Positions 1 through 8,001 of a stretch of 50,651 nt of DNA are shown here, one piece after another. Both the position numbers and the translations under genes were made by a program. The first letter of the stretch is position 1. Each line of letters starts with the position of its first letter. Location: the NCBI GenBank assembly GCA_003559555.1, contig PWLA01000060.1:1-50651 (forward strand), read 5' to 3'. The notes below the pieces were generated by a model. The model was not told where the DNA came from, did not search any database, and saw only the letters and a program-made list of their open reading frames with translations. This stretch comes from Gemmatimonadota bacterium. GTDB taxonomy: Bacteria; Gemmatimonadota; Gemmatimonadetes; Longimicrobiales; Gaopeijiaceae.

Positions 1-35
1 CCGTTCTGGACCGGCTTCGCGCGGAGGCGAGCTGA
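1..35 (+). CDS. nuoE: 3' end of a gene, probably nuoE (partial)
   Basis: The first bases read in one frame as VLDRLRAEAS followed by TGA at 33-35, one base before the nuoF start. In nuo operons the gene before nuoF is normally nuoE, the 2Fe-2S subunit of the NADH-oxidising arm, and a polar C-terminal tail fits. Only ten codons are present, so the identity rests on gene order alone. Confidence 0.45.
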   Translation, partial: VLDRLRAEAS

Positions 36-36
36 C

Positions 37-1329
37 ATGGCCTATCCGTACACCCACGAAAAGGAAGTCCGGCTCCTGAGCCGGGGGTGGGGCGACCCCG
101 CCACCCGGACGTTGGAGGGCTGGAAGGCGCTGGGAGGCTACGAGGGCCTCCGGAAGGCGCTGGAGATGTCCCGGGACGAAGTCACCGGAGTGGTGAAGGA
201 CGCCGGGCTCCGGGGGCGCGGCGGCGCAGGATTCCCCGCCGGAGTCAAGTGGTCGTTCATGCCCAAGGAGAAGAAGGGGCCCCACTACCTGTGCTGCAAC
301 GCGGACGAGTCGGAGCCCGGCACCTTCAAGGACCGCGAGATCATGCGATGGACGCCGCATCAGATGATCGAGGGCTGCCTCATCGCCGCCTACGCCATCC
401 AGGCCGACCACGTCTACATCTACTGCCGCGGCGAATTCTCCGAGACCAACGAGATCGTGGGCCGGGCAGTGGAGGAGGCGTACGAGGCCGGGCTGGCGGG
501 GAAGGACATCCTGGGATCGGGCGTGGACATCGAGGTCACCGTCCATGTGGGTGCCGGCGCCTACATCTGCGGTGAGGAAACGGGACTCATGAACTCGCTG
601 GAAGGACGCCGCGGCCTTCCCCGGGTCAAGCCGCCCTTCCCGGCGGCATCGGGACTCTTCGGAAAGCCCACCACGATCAACAACGTGGAAACCCTGGCGG
701 CAGTGCCCCACATCATCCAGAACGGGGCGGAGTGGTACCGGCAGTGGGGCACCGAAAAGAGCCCCGGTACCAAGCTGTTCTGCGTGAGCGGGCACGTAAA
801 GCGCCCGGGTAACTACGAGCTCCCTCTGGGCTTCCCCCTGACGGAGCTCATCTACGATGTGTGCGGGGGCATGCGCGAGGGCCGCGTGCTGAAGGCGGTG
901 GTACCCGGAGGCAGCTCGGTGCCCTTCCTGAGTGCAGCCGAGTGCGAGGACTGCACTCTGAGCTACGAAGGCGTCGTGGAGGCCGGCTCCATGCTGGGAT
1001 GCGCCTCGGTGATGGTCATGGACGACTCCACCAACATCGTGAAGCAGGTTCGCCGAACGGTGGACTTCTTCGCCCACGAGTCGTGCGGGCAGTGCACCCC
1101 GTGCCGGGAGGGCACCACCTGGCTGGCCCGGATCCTGAAACGGATCGAGACCGGGCGGGGCACCGAGGAGGACCTGGAAACGCTCCTGGAACTGGGAGAC
1201 CAGATGACCGGGACCACCATCTGCGTGCTGTCCGACTCGGCGGCGGCACCGGTGCGGTCGTCCATCGAGAAGTTCAAGGACGACTATCTGGCTCTGATCC
1301 GGCGGGGCGAAAAGGTGGGCGCCGCCTGA
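37..1329 (+). CDS. nuoF: NADH-quinone oxidoreductase subunit F
   Basis: NADH-binding, FMN-carrying subunit of complex I, on the cytoplasmic peripheral arm. It takes hydride from NADH and passes electrons to the Fe-S chain. Visible motifs are the glycine-rich nucleotide site GRGGAGFP (residues 60-67), the FMN-site motif GAGAYICGEETGL (172-184) and the ligands of cluster N3, Cys350, Cys353, Cys356 and Cys396 (ESCGQCTPCREG plus a later ICVLSD). The length of 430 aa is normal. The ATG at 37 has GGAGG at 23-27 ahead of it and follows the upstream stop by one base, so it is probably translated together with nuoE. nuoG follows after 93 bp. Confidence 0.97.
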   Translation: MAYPYTHEKEVRLLSRGWGDPATRTLEGWKALGGYEGLRKALEMSRDEVTGVVKDAGLRGRGGAGFPAGVKWSFMPKEKKGPHYLCCNADESEPGTFKDREIMRWTPHQMIEGCLIAAYAIQADHVYIYCRGEFSETNEIVGRAVEEAYEAGLAGKDILGSGVDIEVTVHVGAGAYICGEETGLMNSLEGRRGLPRVKPPFPAASGLFGKPTTINNVETLAAVPHIIQNGAEWYRQWGTEKSPGTKLFCVSGHVKRPGNYELPLGFPLTELIYDVCGGMREGRVLKAVVPGGSSVPFLSAAECEDCTLSYEGVVEAGSMLGCASVMVMDDSTNIVKQVRRTVDFFAHESCGQCTPCREGTTWLARILKRIETGRGTEEDLETLLELGDQMTGTTICVLSDSAAAPVRSSIEKFKDDYLALIRRGEKVGAA

Positions 1330-1422
1330 GCCTGAAGGGGCAGGGGGGTTGACGCCTCCCACGAGATCCCGAGGATACACCAGGCCCGGAGCGGGGCCGC
1401 GCTTCACCCAGAGAGCGAGAGT

Positions 1423-3033
1423 ATGGCTGAGAACTCACAGACTCCGGAATCGGTAACCCTGACCATCGACGGTCAGGAGGTGACCGTCCCCAAGGGGACG
1501 ACGATCCTCCAGGCCGCCGAGACCCTGGGCAACCGGATTCCCCACTACTGTTACCATCCGGGCCTTTCAGCGCCGGCCCAGTGTCGGCTCTGCCTGGTGG
1601 AGGTGGAGGGCGCACCCAAGCTCCAGCCCTCCTGCATCACCGAGGTCCGGGACGACCAGGTGGTCCTCACCGAGAGTGAGGAGGCCACCCGGCAGCGCAA
1701 GGGCGTGCTGGAGTTCTACCTGGCGAACCACCCCCTGGACTGTCCCATCTGCGACCAGTCAGGGGAGTGCAAGCTCCAGGACTACGTGCACGCCGAGGGC
1801 CGCAAGCACGGACGGAGCCGGGAGCCCAAGCGGGTCTTCGGCCGGGACGACTTCGGAGGCGACATCCTCTTCTACGGGGACCGCTGCGTCATGTGCACCC
1901 GGTGTGTGCGCTTCATGAACGAGATGTCCCAGGACCCCCGCCTCACCGTGGTTGAAAGGGGGAATCGCTCCATCATCGACACCTTCTTCGAAGAGGGCGT
2001 GGAGGGCTCACCCTACGCCGGCAACATCGTGGACATCTGTCCGGTGGGAGCGCTGGTCTCAAAGGACTTCCTCCACAAAGCCCGTGCCTGGGACCTGGAC
2101 CACAAACCCACGATCTGCCCCAACTGCTCGCAGGGGTGCAACATCGATCTCCACGTGCGGGACAACCGGGTTCAGCGGCTCAAGCCCCGGGCCAACCTGG
2201 AGGTGAATCAGTACTGGATGTGCGACTACGGCCGCCACCGGTATGAGTGGATGAACCGTGACGACCGCATCGGGACTCCCCTCGTGAACCGAAGTGGGAC
2301 CCAGGTCGCCGAGGATTGGCCAGGGGCGCTGAAAACGCTGAGCGGCCGCCTCGAGGTAGGGGTCCGGCCGGTGAAGGCCGTGGCCTCGCCCTTCGCCTCC
2401 AACGAGGACCTGGCCGCCCTTCGGCGCCTGGTGGACGGACTGGGCGGAGGAGAGATCGTCTACCGCCTCCCCCGGGCGGACCGGGAGATTCCGCTGCCCG
2501 GGTTTCCGAAGCTGAGCCGCCGCAAGGACCTGGCACCGAACGGGCGGGGCGCGGAGATCCTGGGGATGGAGCGTGTGGGTGACGAGGACGGCAGCGGAGG
2601 GCTGGACGAGTTCTCCGGATACACCGGCACCATCATCGTGCTGGGCGACGAGCTGGCCGACCAGGAACCGAGCTTCGGGGAGCAGGCAGCCCTGTATCTC
2701 TACATGGGCGCCCACCCGACCTCGGCAGCGACCCAGGCCGACTACCTTCTCCCCACGACGACCCACGCCGAGCAGGAAGGTACCTTCACCAACTACGAGG
2801 GGCGGGTTCAGCGGTTCTGGCCCGGACTCCAGGGCCCGGGCGTGGCCCGGCCGGCCTGGCTCGTGCTGTCGGCGTTGGCCGCCCGGATCAACGGGGGCCC
2901 GGTTCCCACGAGCGCCGCCGAAGCCTTCATGCAGGCGGCCGAGATCGCCCCGGAGTTCCAGGGGCTGGCCTATGACTCCATCGGCACCCGGGGGGCCCTC
3001 ATCAACGAACCTGTGGCCCTCCCGGGGTCCTGA
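1423..3033 (+). CDS. nuoG: NADH-quinone oxidoreductase subunit G, compact form
   Basis: Fe-S subunit of the complex I peripheral arm. Ligands are visible for four clusters: 2Fe-2S N1b (Cys43, 54, 57, 71), N5 (His103, Cys107, 110, 116), N4 (Cys155, 158, 161, 206) and the extra N7-type set Cys232, 235, 239 and 267, spaced C-x2-C-x3-C-x27-C. The molybdopterin-oxidoreductase-like part is strongly shortened. After about residue 290 a low-similarity stretch leads straight to the typical end of that domain (ATQADYLLPTTTHAEQEGTF, about 445-465). The total is 536 aa against roughly 680-910 in well-known NuoG proteins. ATG 1423 lies behind a weak purine-rich site (GAGAGCGAGA). Confidence 0.93.
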   Translation: MAENSQTPESVTLTIDGQEVTVPKGTTILQAAETLGNRIPHYCYHPGLSAPAQCRLCLVEVEGAPKLQPSCITEVRDDQVVLTESEEATRQRKGVLEFYLANHPLDCPICDQSGECKLQDYVHAEGRKHGRSREPKRVFGRDDFGGDILFYGDRCVMCTRCVRFMNEMSQDPRLTVVERGNRSIIDTFFEEGVEGSPYAGNIVDICPVGALVSKDFLHKARAWDLDHKPTICPNCSQGCNIDLHVRDNRVQRLKPRANLEVNQYWMCDYGRHRYEWMNRDDRIGTPLVNRSGTQVAEDWPGALKTLSGRLEVGVRPVKAVASPFASNEDLAALRRLVDGLGGGEIVYRLPRADREIPLPGFPKLSRRKDLAPNGRGAEILGMERVGDEDGSGGLDEFSGYTGTIIVLGDELADQEPSFGEQAALYLYMGAHPTSAATQADYLLPTTTHAEQEGTFTNYEGRVQRFWPGLQGPGVARPAWLVLSALAARINGGPVPTSAAEAFMQAAEIAPEFQGLAYDSIGTRGALINEPVALPGS

Positions 3034-3133
3034 ACGGTATGCGACTCGACTTCAACGTCCCTGACTGCCACGTGGCTGCGCTGCCCTGGCCCTCGGGGTC
3101 CACCTCCTCGGACGCACTGAACCGACGGCTCGG

Positions 3134-4441
3134 ATGAACGATCTTTCTCCCATGGCCTTCTGGGTGACTTCGTCTCTCAAGGTCTTCGTGGTCTTTTCCG
3201 TCCTCCTGGCGGTGGTGGCCTTCATGACCCTGGCCGAACGGCGGATCTCCGCATTCATCCAGGATCGGCGGGGACCCAACCGGGTGGGACCCTTCGGGAT
3301 CCTGCAGCCGGTGGCCGACGGGATCAAGAACATCCTGAAAGAAGAGACCATGCCGGCCACGGCGAACCGGACCTTCTTCGTGCTGGCTCCGGCCCTGGCC
3401 ATCGTTCCTGCCATGTTGACCTTCGCGGTGGTCCCCTTCGCTGCGCCGCTGGTGACACCGTGGGGTACGGTGGGAATGGTGATCGCGGACATCCCCATCG
3501 GGATCCTCTACATCCTGGCACTGGCCTCCCTGGGTGTTTACGGACTCTTCCTGGCGGGCTGGGCGTCCAACAACAAGTACGCCTTCCTGGGCGGCGTCCG
3601 GTCAGCCTCACAGATGGTGAGCTACGAGGTGGCCCTGGGGCTCTCCATCATCCCCGTTCTGATGCTCACCGGCAATGTGACCCTCACCGAAATGGTGTGG
3701 CAGCAGCAGCAGATGGGATTCTGGTTCGTCTTCCCCCTCTCGCTGGCCTTCGTTCTCTTCGTGATTTCGGCCTTCGCCGAGACGAACCGGCTCCCCTTCG
3801 ACCTCCCGGAGGCCGAGTCCGAGCTGGTGACGGGGTACCACACCGAGTACTCCTCCATGAAGTTCTCCATGTTCTTCATTGCTGAGTACTCCCACATCCT
3901 GACGGCGGCGGCCCTCATGGCCACCCTCTTCCTGGGAGGCTGGAGCATCCCCCTCTGGTCCGGCGACCACCTCTTCTGGTACGAGGGAATGCTCATCTCG
4001 GGCTTCACCCAGGCCGGAGAGCCGGTGGCCGCCGATCCCGGATGGTGGGTCACGCTCCTGACCTTCCTCTCCTTCGCCCTGAAGACCGCCTTCTTCGTGC
4101 TGGTCTTCATGTGGGTCCGCTGGACGCTCCCCCGGTTCCGCTACGACCAGGTGATGCACCTGGGATGGAAGGTGATGCTTCCCATCGCCCTGGGCTATGT
4201 GATGGGGCTGGCGGCCACGGTCCTGGTGCTGGACCAGCTCGGGGTGGAAGGCTTTCTCTTCGGTGCCATCCTCACTGCGGTGAGCGCCCTGGCCACGGCA
4301 ATCTTCGTCTTCGTGGTGGACAGGGGCCGGCTCATCGCCGGCGCTGCGGTGACCGGCACCGATCGCGAAGTCCGTTCGCCGGTGCGAAGGGTACAGCGGC
4401 CGGCGCTGGAGGGAAGCTCCGGCGGTGCCCCTGGATCCTGA
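3134..4441 (+). CDS. nuoH: NADH-quinone oxidoreductase subunit H, long form
   Basis: Membrane subunit that joins the peripheral arm to the membrane arm and forms much of the quinone chamber. The first long loop carries AERRISAFIQDRRGPNRVGP (residues 34-53). The conserved acidic quinone-site loop is ETNRLPFDLPEAESELVTGY (216-235). At 435 aa it is about 100 residues longer than E. coli NuoH. The extra length lies around residues 270-305, in an additional hydrophobic segment at about 372-395, and in a basic polar tail (397-435). ATG 3134 follows a 100-bp gap after nuoG in which I see no gene or clear signal. The Shine-Dalgarno site is weak. Confidence 0.95.
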   Translation: MNDLSPMAFWVTSSLKVFVVFSVLLAVVAFMTLAERRISAFIQDRRGPNRVGPFGILQPVADGIKNILKEETMPATANRTFFVLAPALAIVPAMLTFAVVPFAAPLVTPWGTVGMVIADIPIGILYILALASLGVYGLFLAGWASNNKYAFLGGVRSASQMVSYEVALGLSIIPVLMLTGNVTLTEMVWQQQQMGFWFVFPLSLAFVLFVISAFAETNRLPFDLPEAESELVTGYHTEYSSMKFSMFFIAEYSHILTAAALMATLFLGGWSIPLWSGDHLFWYEGMLISGFTQAGEPVAADPGWWVTLLTFLSFALKTAFFVLVFMWVRWTLPRFRYDQVMHLGWKVMLPIALGYVMGLAATVLVLDQLGVEGFLFGAILTAVSALATAIFVFVVDRGRLIAGAAVTGTDREVRSPVRRVQRPALEGSSGGAPGS

Positions 4442-4502
4442 TCCCGCGCCGGCATGGACGCCGGTTCACATCTATTGAGCTCGAATCGCGGAGGATAGCG
4501 AT

Positions 4503-5003
4503 ATGGCAGCTACAGTGAAGGTCATGCGCCGCCCGGAGCCGGGCGAGACGTCATACATGCGCGCCACGCTGAAGGGGATGGCTCTCACCTTCAAGCACCT
4601 GGTGAATCCCAACAAGGTGACCCGCCAGTATCCGGAGGAGCAGCCGGACCTGTCTCCTCGTTGGCGGGGAACCCACCGGATGGAGGTCCATGCCGACGGC
4701 CGCCCCAAGTGCGTGGCCTGCGGACTCTGTCCCACGGTGTGTCCGGCCAACTGCATCCGGCTGGTGGGCGGAGAGGACGACCAGGGCAATCGGTACCCCA
4801 TCGTCTACGAGATCGACGAGTTCCGGTGCATCTTCTGCGGCATGTGCCAGGAGGTGTGCCCGGTGGAGGCCATTCACGTGGGCGTCCACTTCGAGAACGC
4901 CGAGTACACCCGGGAACGGTTCGTATACGACCTGGACCGGCTGATGGAGCAGGACCATCCGAGCACACTCCTGTGGGATCCCTCCGATCCCCGCTCCGAG
5001 TAA
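4503..5003 (+). CDS. nuoI: NADH-quinone oxidoreductase subunit I
   Basis: Ferredoxin-like subunit with two 4Fe-4S clusters (N6a and N6b) that relay electrons toward N2 and quinone. Two CxxCxxCxxxCP motifs are visible: Cys70, 73, 76, 80 and Cys109, 112, 115, 119. The fourth Cys of each motif ligates the other cluster, as in the family. At 166 aa the length is normal. The start ATG at 4503 has GGAGG at 4490-4494. The gene lies between nuoH and nuoJ in canonical order. Confidence 0.97.
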   Translation: MAATVKVMRRPEPGETSYMRATLKGMALTFKHLVNPNKVTRQYPEEQPDLSPRWRGTHRMEVHADGRPKCVACGLCPTVCPANCIRLVGGEDDQGNRYPIVYEIDEFRCIFCGMCQEVCPVEAIHVGVHFENAEYTRERFVYDLDRLMEQDHPSTLLWDPSDPRSE

Positions 5004-5015
5004 GGCACGCGCCAC

Positions 5016-5540
5016 ATGGTAGACATCCTCTTCTTCGTCTTCGCCGCCACGGCCGTAGGAGGTGCACTGGGGGTCGTATTGCAGAAGAACCCGGTGAGCA
5101 GCCTCCTCTTCATGGTGGGCACGCTGGCCTCGCTGGCAGGCCTCTTCGTGCTCATGGAGGCCCACTTCCTGGCGGCGATCCAGGTGATCGTCTATGCCGG
5201 GGCCATCATGGTCCTCTTCCTCTTCGTGATCATGCTCCTGAACCTGGGGCACGATTACCGGGACGACCTGAAGACCGGGCTGGGGATGTTCACGGCCTTC
5301 GCCGCAGCAGGCGCCCTTGCCGGTGTTCTGGTGAGTCAGCTCAGGGGCGTGGAAGAGACGCCCCTGGCCCAGCATTTTCCGGGGCCTGACGCCCTGGACC
5401 AGCTCCTGGCGGAGCAGGGAATCATCGGAGCCATCGCCCACCCGCTCTTCACCGACTACGTGGTGGCCTTCGAGCTGGTGGGAATTCTGCTCCTGGTGGC
5501 GCTGGTGGGCGCCATCGTCATCGCCAAGCGGAGGGTTTGA
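5016..5540 (+). CDS. nuoJ: NADH-quinone oxidoreductase subunit J
   Basis: Small membrane subunit of the complex I proton-pumping arm, with about five hydrophobic helices in 174 aa. The stretch [20 protein letters not shown] is the typical NuoJ third-helix region, the site of a pi-bulge in solved structures. ATG 5016 is 12 bp after the nuoI stop. The weak ribosome site (TAAGG) suggests translational coupling. Confidence 0.95.
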   Translation: MVDILFFVFAATAVGGALGVVLQKNPVSSLLFMVGTLASLAGLFVLMEAHFLAAIQVIVYAGAIMVLFLFVIMLLNLGHDYRDDLKTGLGMFTAFAAAGALAGVLVSQLRGVEETPLAQHFPGPDALDQLLAEQGIIGAIAHPLFTDYVVAFELVGILLLVALVGAIVIAKRRV

Positions 5541-5545
5541 GACCC

Positions 5546-5839
5546 ATGCTCGCAGAAGCCCTGGTCCTCAGCGCCATCCTCTTCGTCATCGGGACCACCG
5601 GGGTCCTGATCCGGAGAAACGCCATCATCATGTTCCTCTGCGTCGAGCTCCAGCTCAACGCGGTGAACCTCTCCTTCGTGGCCCTGTCGCAATACATCGG
5701 CATCGAGGGACAGGTCTTCGTCTTCTTCATCATGACGGTGGCGGCGGCGGAGGCAGCGGTGGGCCTCGCCATCATCATCTCCATCTTCCGGCACTACGAG
5801 ACGGTGAACGTGGACAACTTCAACCTCCTGAAGTGGTGA
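5546..5839 (+). CDS. nuoK: NADH-quinone oxidoreductase subunit K
   Basis: Three-helix antiporter-like (MnhC-type) subunit of the membrane arm. Conserved glutamates are visible in helix 2 ([13 protein letters not shown]) and helix 3 ([12 protein letters not shown]). A TTG at 5537 in the same frame overlaps the nuoJ stop, but GGAGGG at 5530-5535 would sit only one base from it. The same site is 10 bases from ATG 5546, which gives 97 aa beginning [13 protein letters not shown] and lines up with known NuoK starts. I therefore chose ATG 5546. Confidence 0.94.
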   Translation: MLAEALVLSAILFVIGTTGVLIRRNAIIMFLCVELQLNAVNLSFVALSQYIGIEGQVFVFFIMTVAAAEAAVGLAIIISIFRHYETVNVDNFNLLKW

Positions 5840-5843
5840 GGCC

Positions 5844-7991
5844 ATGACCGGAATGGGACTGCTCACGACCGGCCTTGTGGCCCAGGATGCAGGCGGGGGA
5901 TTCGACCCCCTCCTTCCGGGGCTCATCGTCCTCCTCCCCTTCCTGGGCTTCGTCGCCAACGGGATTCTGGCCCTGGTGGCCGGCACCCGGGGCGCGGCAC
6001 GGGTCCGGGCCGGGAACGAGGCGTCCGAGACCGCCGACAACACAAAGAGGACCCTGACCCAGACCCTTCCCACGTGGATCGGTCCCGGCGTCATGCTGGC
6101 GGCCTTCATCCTCACCCTGCTGAACTTCGTCGGATTGCTGGGCGTGGAGCTCACCGAGCCGGTCATCCGGTCGTACTGGACCTGGATGGCCACCGGGACC
6201 CTGACGGTGGAGGCGGCGCTGCAGCTGGACCAGCTCTCGCTGATCATGATGATGGTGGTCACCGGAGTGGGCTTCCTGATCCACGTCTTCAGCGTGGGCT
6301 ACATGAAGGAGGACCCGGGCTACGCCCGCTACTTCGCGTATCTGAACCTCTTCGTCTTCTTCATGCTCACCCTGGTCATGGGAGCCAACTTCCCCATGAT
6401 GTTCGTGGGCTGGGAGGGGGTGGGACTCTGCTCCTATCTCCTCATCGGGTTCTGGTTCCAGGACCGGGAGAAGGCGGACGCAGGCAAGAAGGCCTTCATC
6501 GTGAACCGGATCGGAGACTTCGGTCTCCTGATGGCCATGTTCATGCTCTTCGCCCTCTTCGGGACGCTGGACTACGTGGCCATTTTCGAGGCGGCGCCGG
6601 AGGTCATGGCCTACGGCGGATTCGCCGCCACCGCCATCGCCCTCTTCCTGCTGCTCGGAGCCATCGGGAAGAGCGCTCAGGTGCCGCTCTACGTGTGGCT
6701 CCCCGACGCCATGGCCGGCCCCACCCCGGTCTCGGCCCTGATCCACGCCGCCACCATGGTCACCGCCGGCGTCTACCTGGTGGCCCGGGCCTCGGTGCTC
6801 TTCGCCCTGGCCCCGGTGGGGGCGGCGGCGGTAGCCACCGTGGGCGCCGTCACCGCCCTCTTCGCCGCCACCATCGCCCTGCAGCAGTACGACATCAAGA
6901 AGGTGCTGGCCTACTCCACGGTCTCGCAGCTGGGCTTCATGTTCATGGCGGTCGGGGTGGGCGCCTACGCGGCCGGGGTCTTCCATCTGATGACCCACGC
7001 CTTCTTCAAGGCGCTCCTCTTTCTGGGCGCCGGCGCGGTGATCCACTCCATGCACCATGCGCTCCACGCCACCCACAAGGACTGGGACGCCCAGGACATG
7101 CGGAACATGGGGGGGCTGCGGCGCTTCATGCCCGTGACCTGGATCACCATGTGGGCGGCTACCCTGGCCATTGCAGGGGTGTGGCCCTTCGCCGGGTTCT
7201 TTTCCAAGGACGAAATCATCTGGTTCGTGGGGACCTCGGCACCGGCCTCGGCACTCTACGTGGTCCTGTGGGCCATGGCCATCGCCACGGCACTCCTGAC
7301 GGCCTTCTACATGACCCGGCTCATGGTCATGACCTTCCACGGGTCGAATCGGACCGGGGAAGGGGAGCGGGGGCACCTCCACGAAGCCCCCCTCTCCATG
7401 ACGGTCCCCCTGGGGATCCTGGCGGTCCTCTCGGTGGTGGGCGGCTGGGTCAACGTGCCCGGGTCCATCCGGGAGTCGATCTTCGGAGGCTTCGGTCTCC
7501 TCCCCATGTCGGACTGGCTGGACCGGTGGATGGAGCCGGTGACGGCCTCGGCCCAGGCCATCCGACTCGAACAGATGGGGGCCTACGCCTCCACCGCCCC
7601 GGTGGGCGGCGGCCACGTCGTCTGGGGCGCCATCGCCACCGGACTGGCGCTGGCGGTGGTCCTGGTGGGGGCCCGCCTGGTGGCCAGCCGTGAGATCCGA
7701 CCGGCCACCGAGTCCGAGGCACCGGCCACGGGGATCCGGGGGCTCCTCTACAACAAGTGGTACGTGGACGAGTTCTACGACCGCTTCATCGTGAAGCCCG
7801 TGGTGGGACTCTCCCGGTTCTGCTGGCGCTGGATCGACCAGGTGCTCATCGACGGCACCGTGAACGCCGTGGGAACCGTGTCCCGAGGGCTGGGCTGGTT
7901 CGGGTCGCTCTTCCAGACGGGCCAGATCAACACCTACGCCTTCATCGTGACGCTGGGGGCCCTGGCGCTCCTGGGCGTCCTGATCTTCTGA
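5844..7991 (+). CDS. nuoL: NADH-quinone oxidoreductase subunit L
   Basis: Distal antiporter-like proton-pumping subunit, 715 aa, with about 16 membrane helices including the C-terminal amphipathic lateral helix and its anchor. Diagnostic stretches are the helix-5 glutamate in MFVGWEGVGLCSYLLIGFW, GKSAQVPLYVWLPDAMAGPT and SALIHAATMVTAGVYLVARA. The lysine and histidine residues expected in the proton channel are present. ATG 5844 follows the nuoK stop by four bases. The length is slightly above the E. coli protein (613 aa), mostly in the N-terminal region and the C-terminal connector. Confidence 0.97.
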   Translation: MTGMGLLTTGLVAQDAGGGFDPLLPGLIVLLPFLGFVANGILALVAGTRGAARVRAGNEASETADNTKRTLTQTLPTWIGPGVMLAAFILTLLNFVGLLGVELTEPVIRSYWTWMATGTLTVEAALQLDQLSLIMMMVVTGVGFLIHVFSVGYMKEDPGYARYFAYLNLFVFFMLTLVMGANFPMMFVGWEGVGLCSYLLIGFWFQDREKADAGKKAFIVNRIGDFGLLMAMFMLFALFGTLDYVAIFEAAPEVMAYGGFAATAIALFLLLGAIGKSAQVPLYVWLPDAMAGPTPVSALIHAATMVTAGVYLVARASVLFALAPVGAAAVATVGAVTALFAATIALQQYDIKKVLAYSTVSQLGFMFMAVGVGAYAAGVFHLMTHAFFKALLFLGAGAVIHSMHHALHATHKDWDAQDMRNMGGLRRFMPVTWITMWAATLAIAGVWPFAGFFSKDEIIWFVGTSAPASALYVVLWAMAIATALLTAFYMTRLMVMTFHGSNRTGEGERGHLHEAPLSMTVPLGILAVLSVVGGWVNVPGSIRESIFGGFGLLPMSDWLDRWMEPVTASAQAIRLEQMGAYASTAPVGGGHVVWGAIATGLALAVVLVGARLVASREIRPATESEAPATGIRGLLYNKWYVDEFYDRFIVKPVVGLSRFCWRWIDQVLIDGTVNAVGTVSRGLGWFGSLFQTGQINTYAFIVTLGALALLGVLIF

Positions 7992-8001
7992 GGTCGTGGC
8001 C

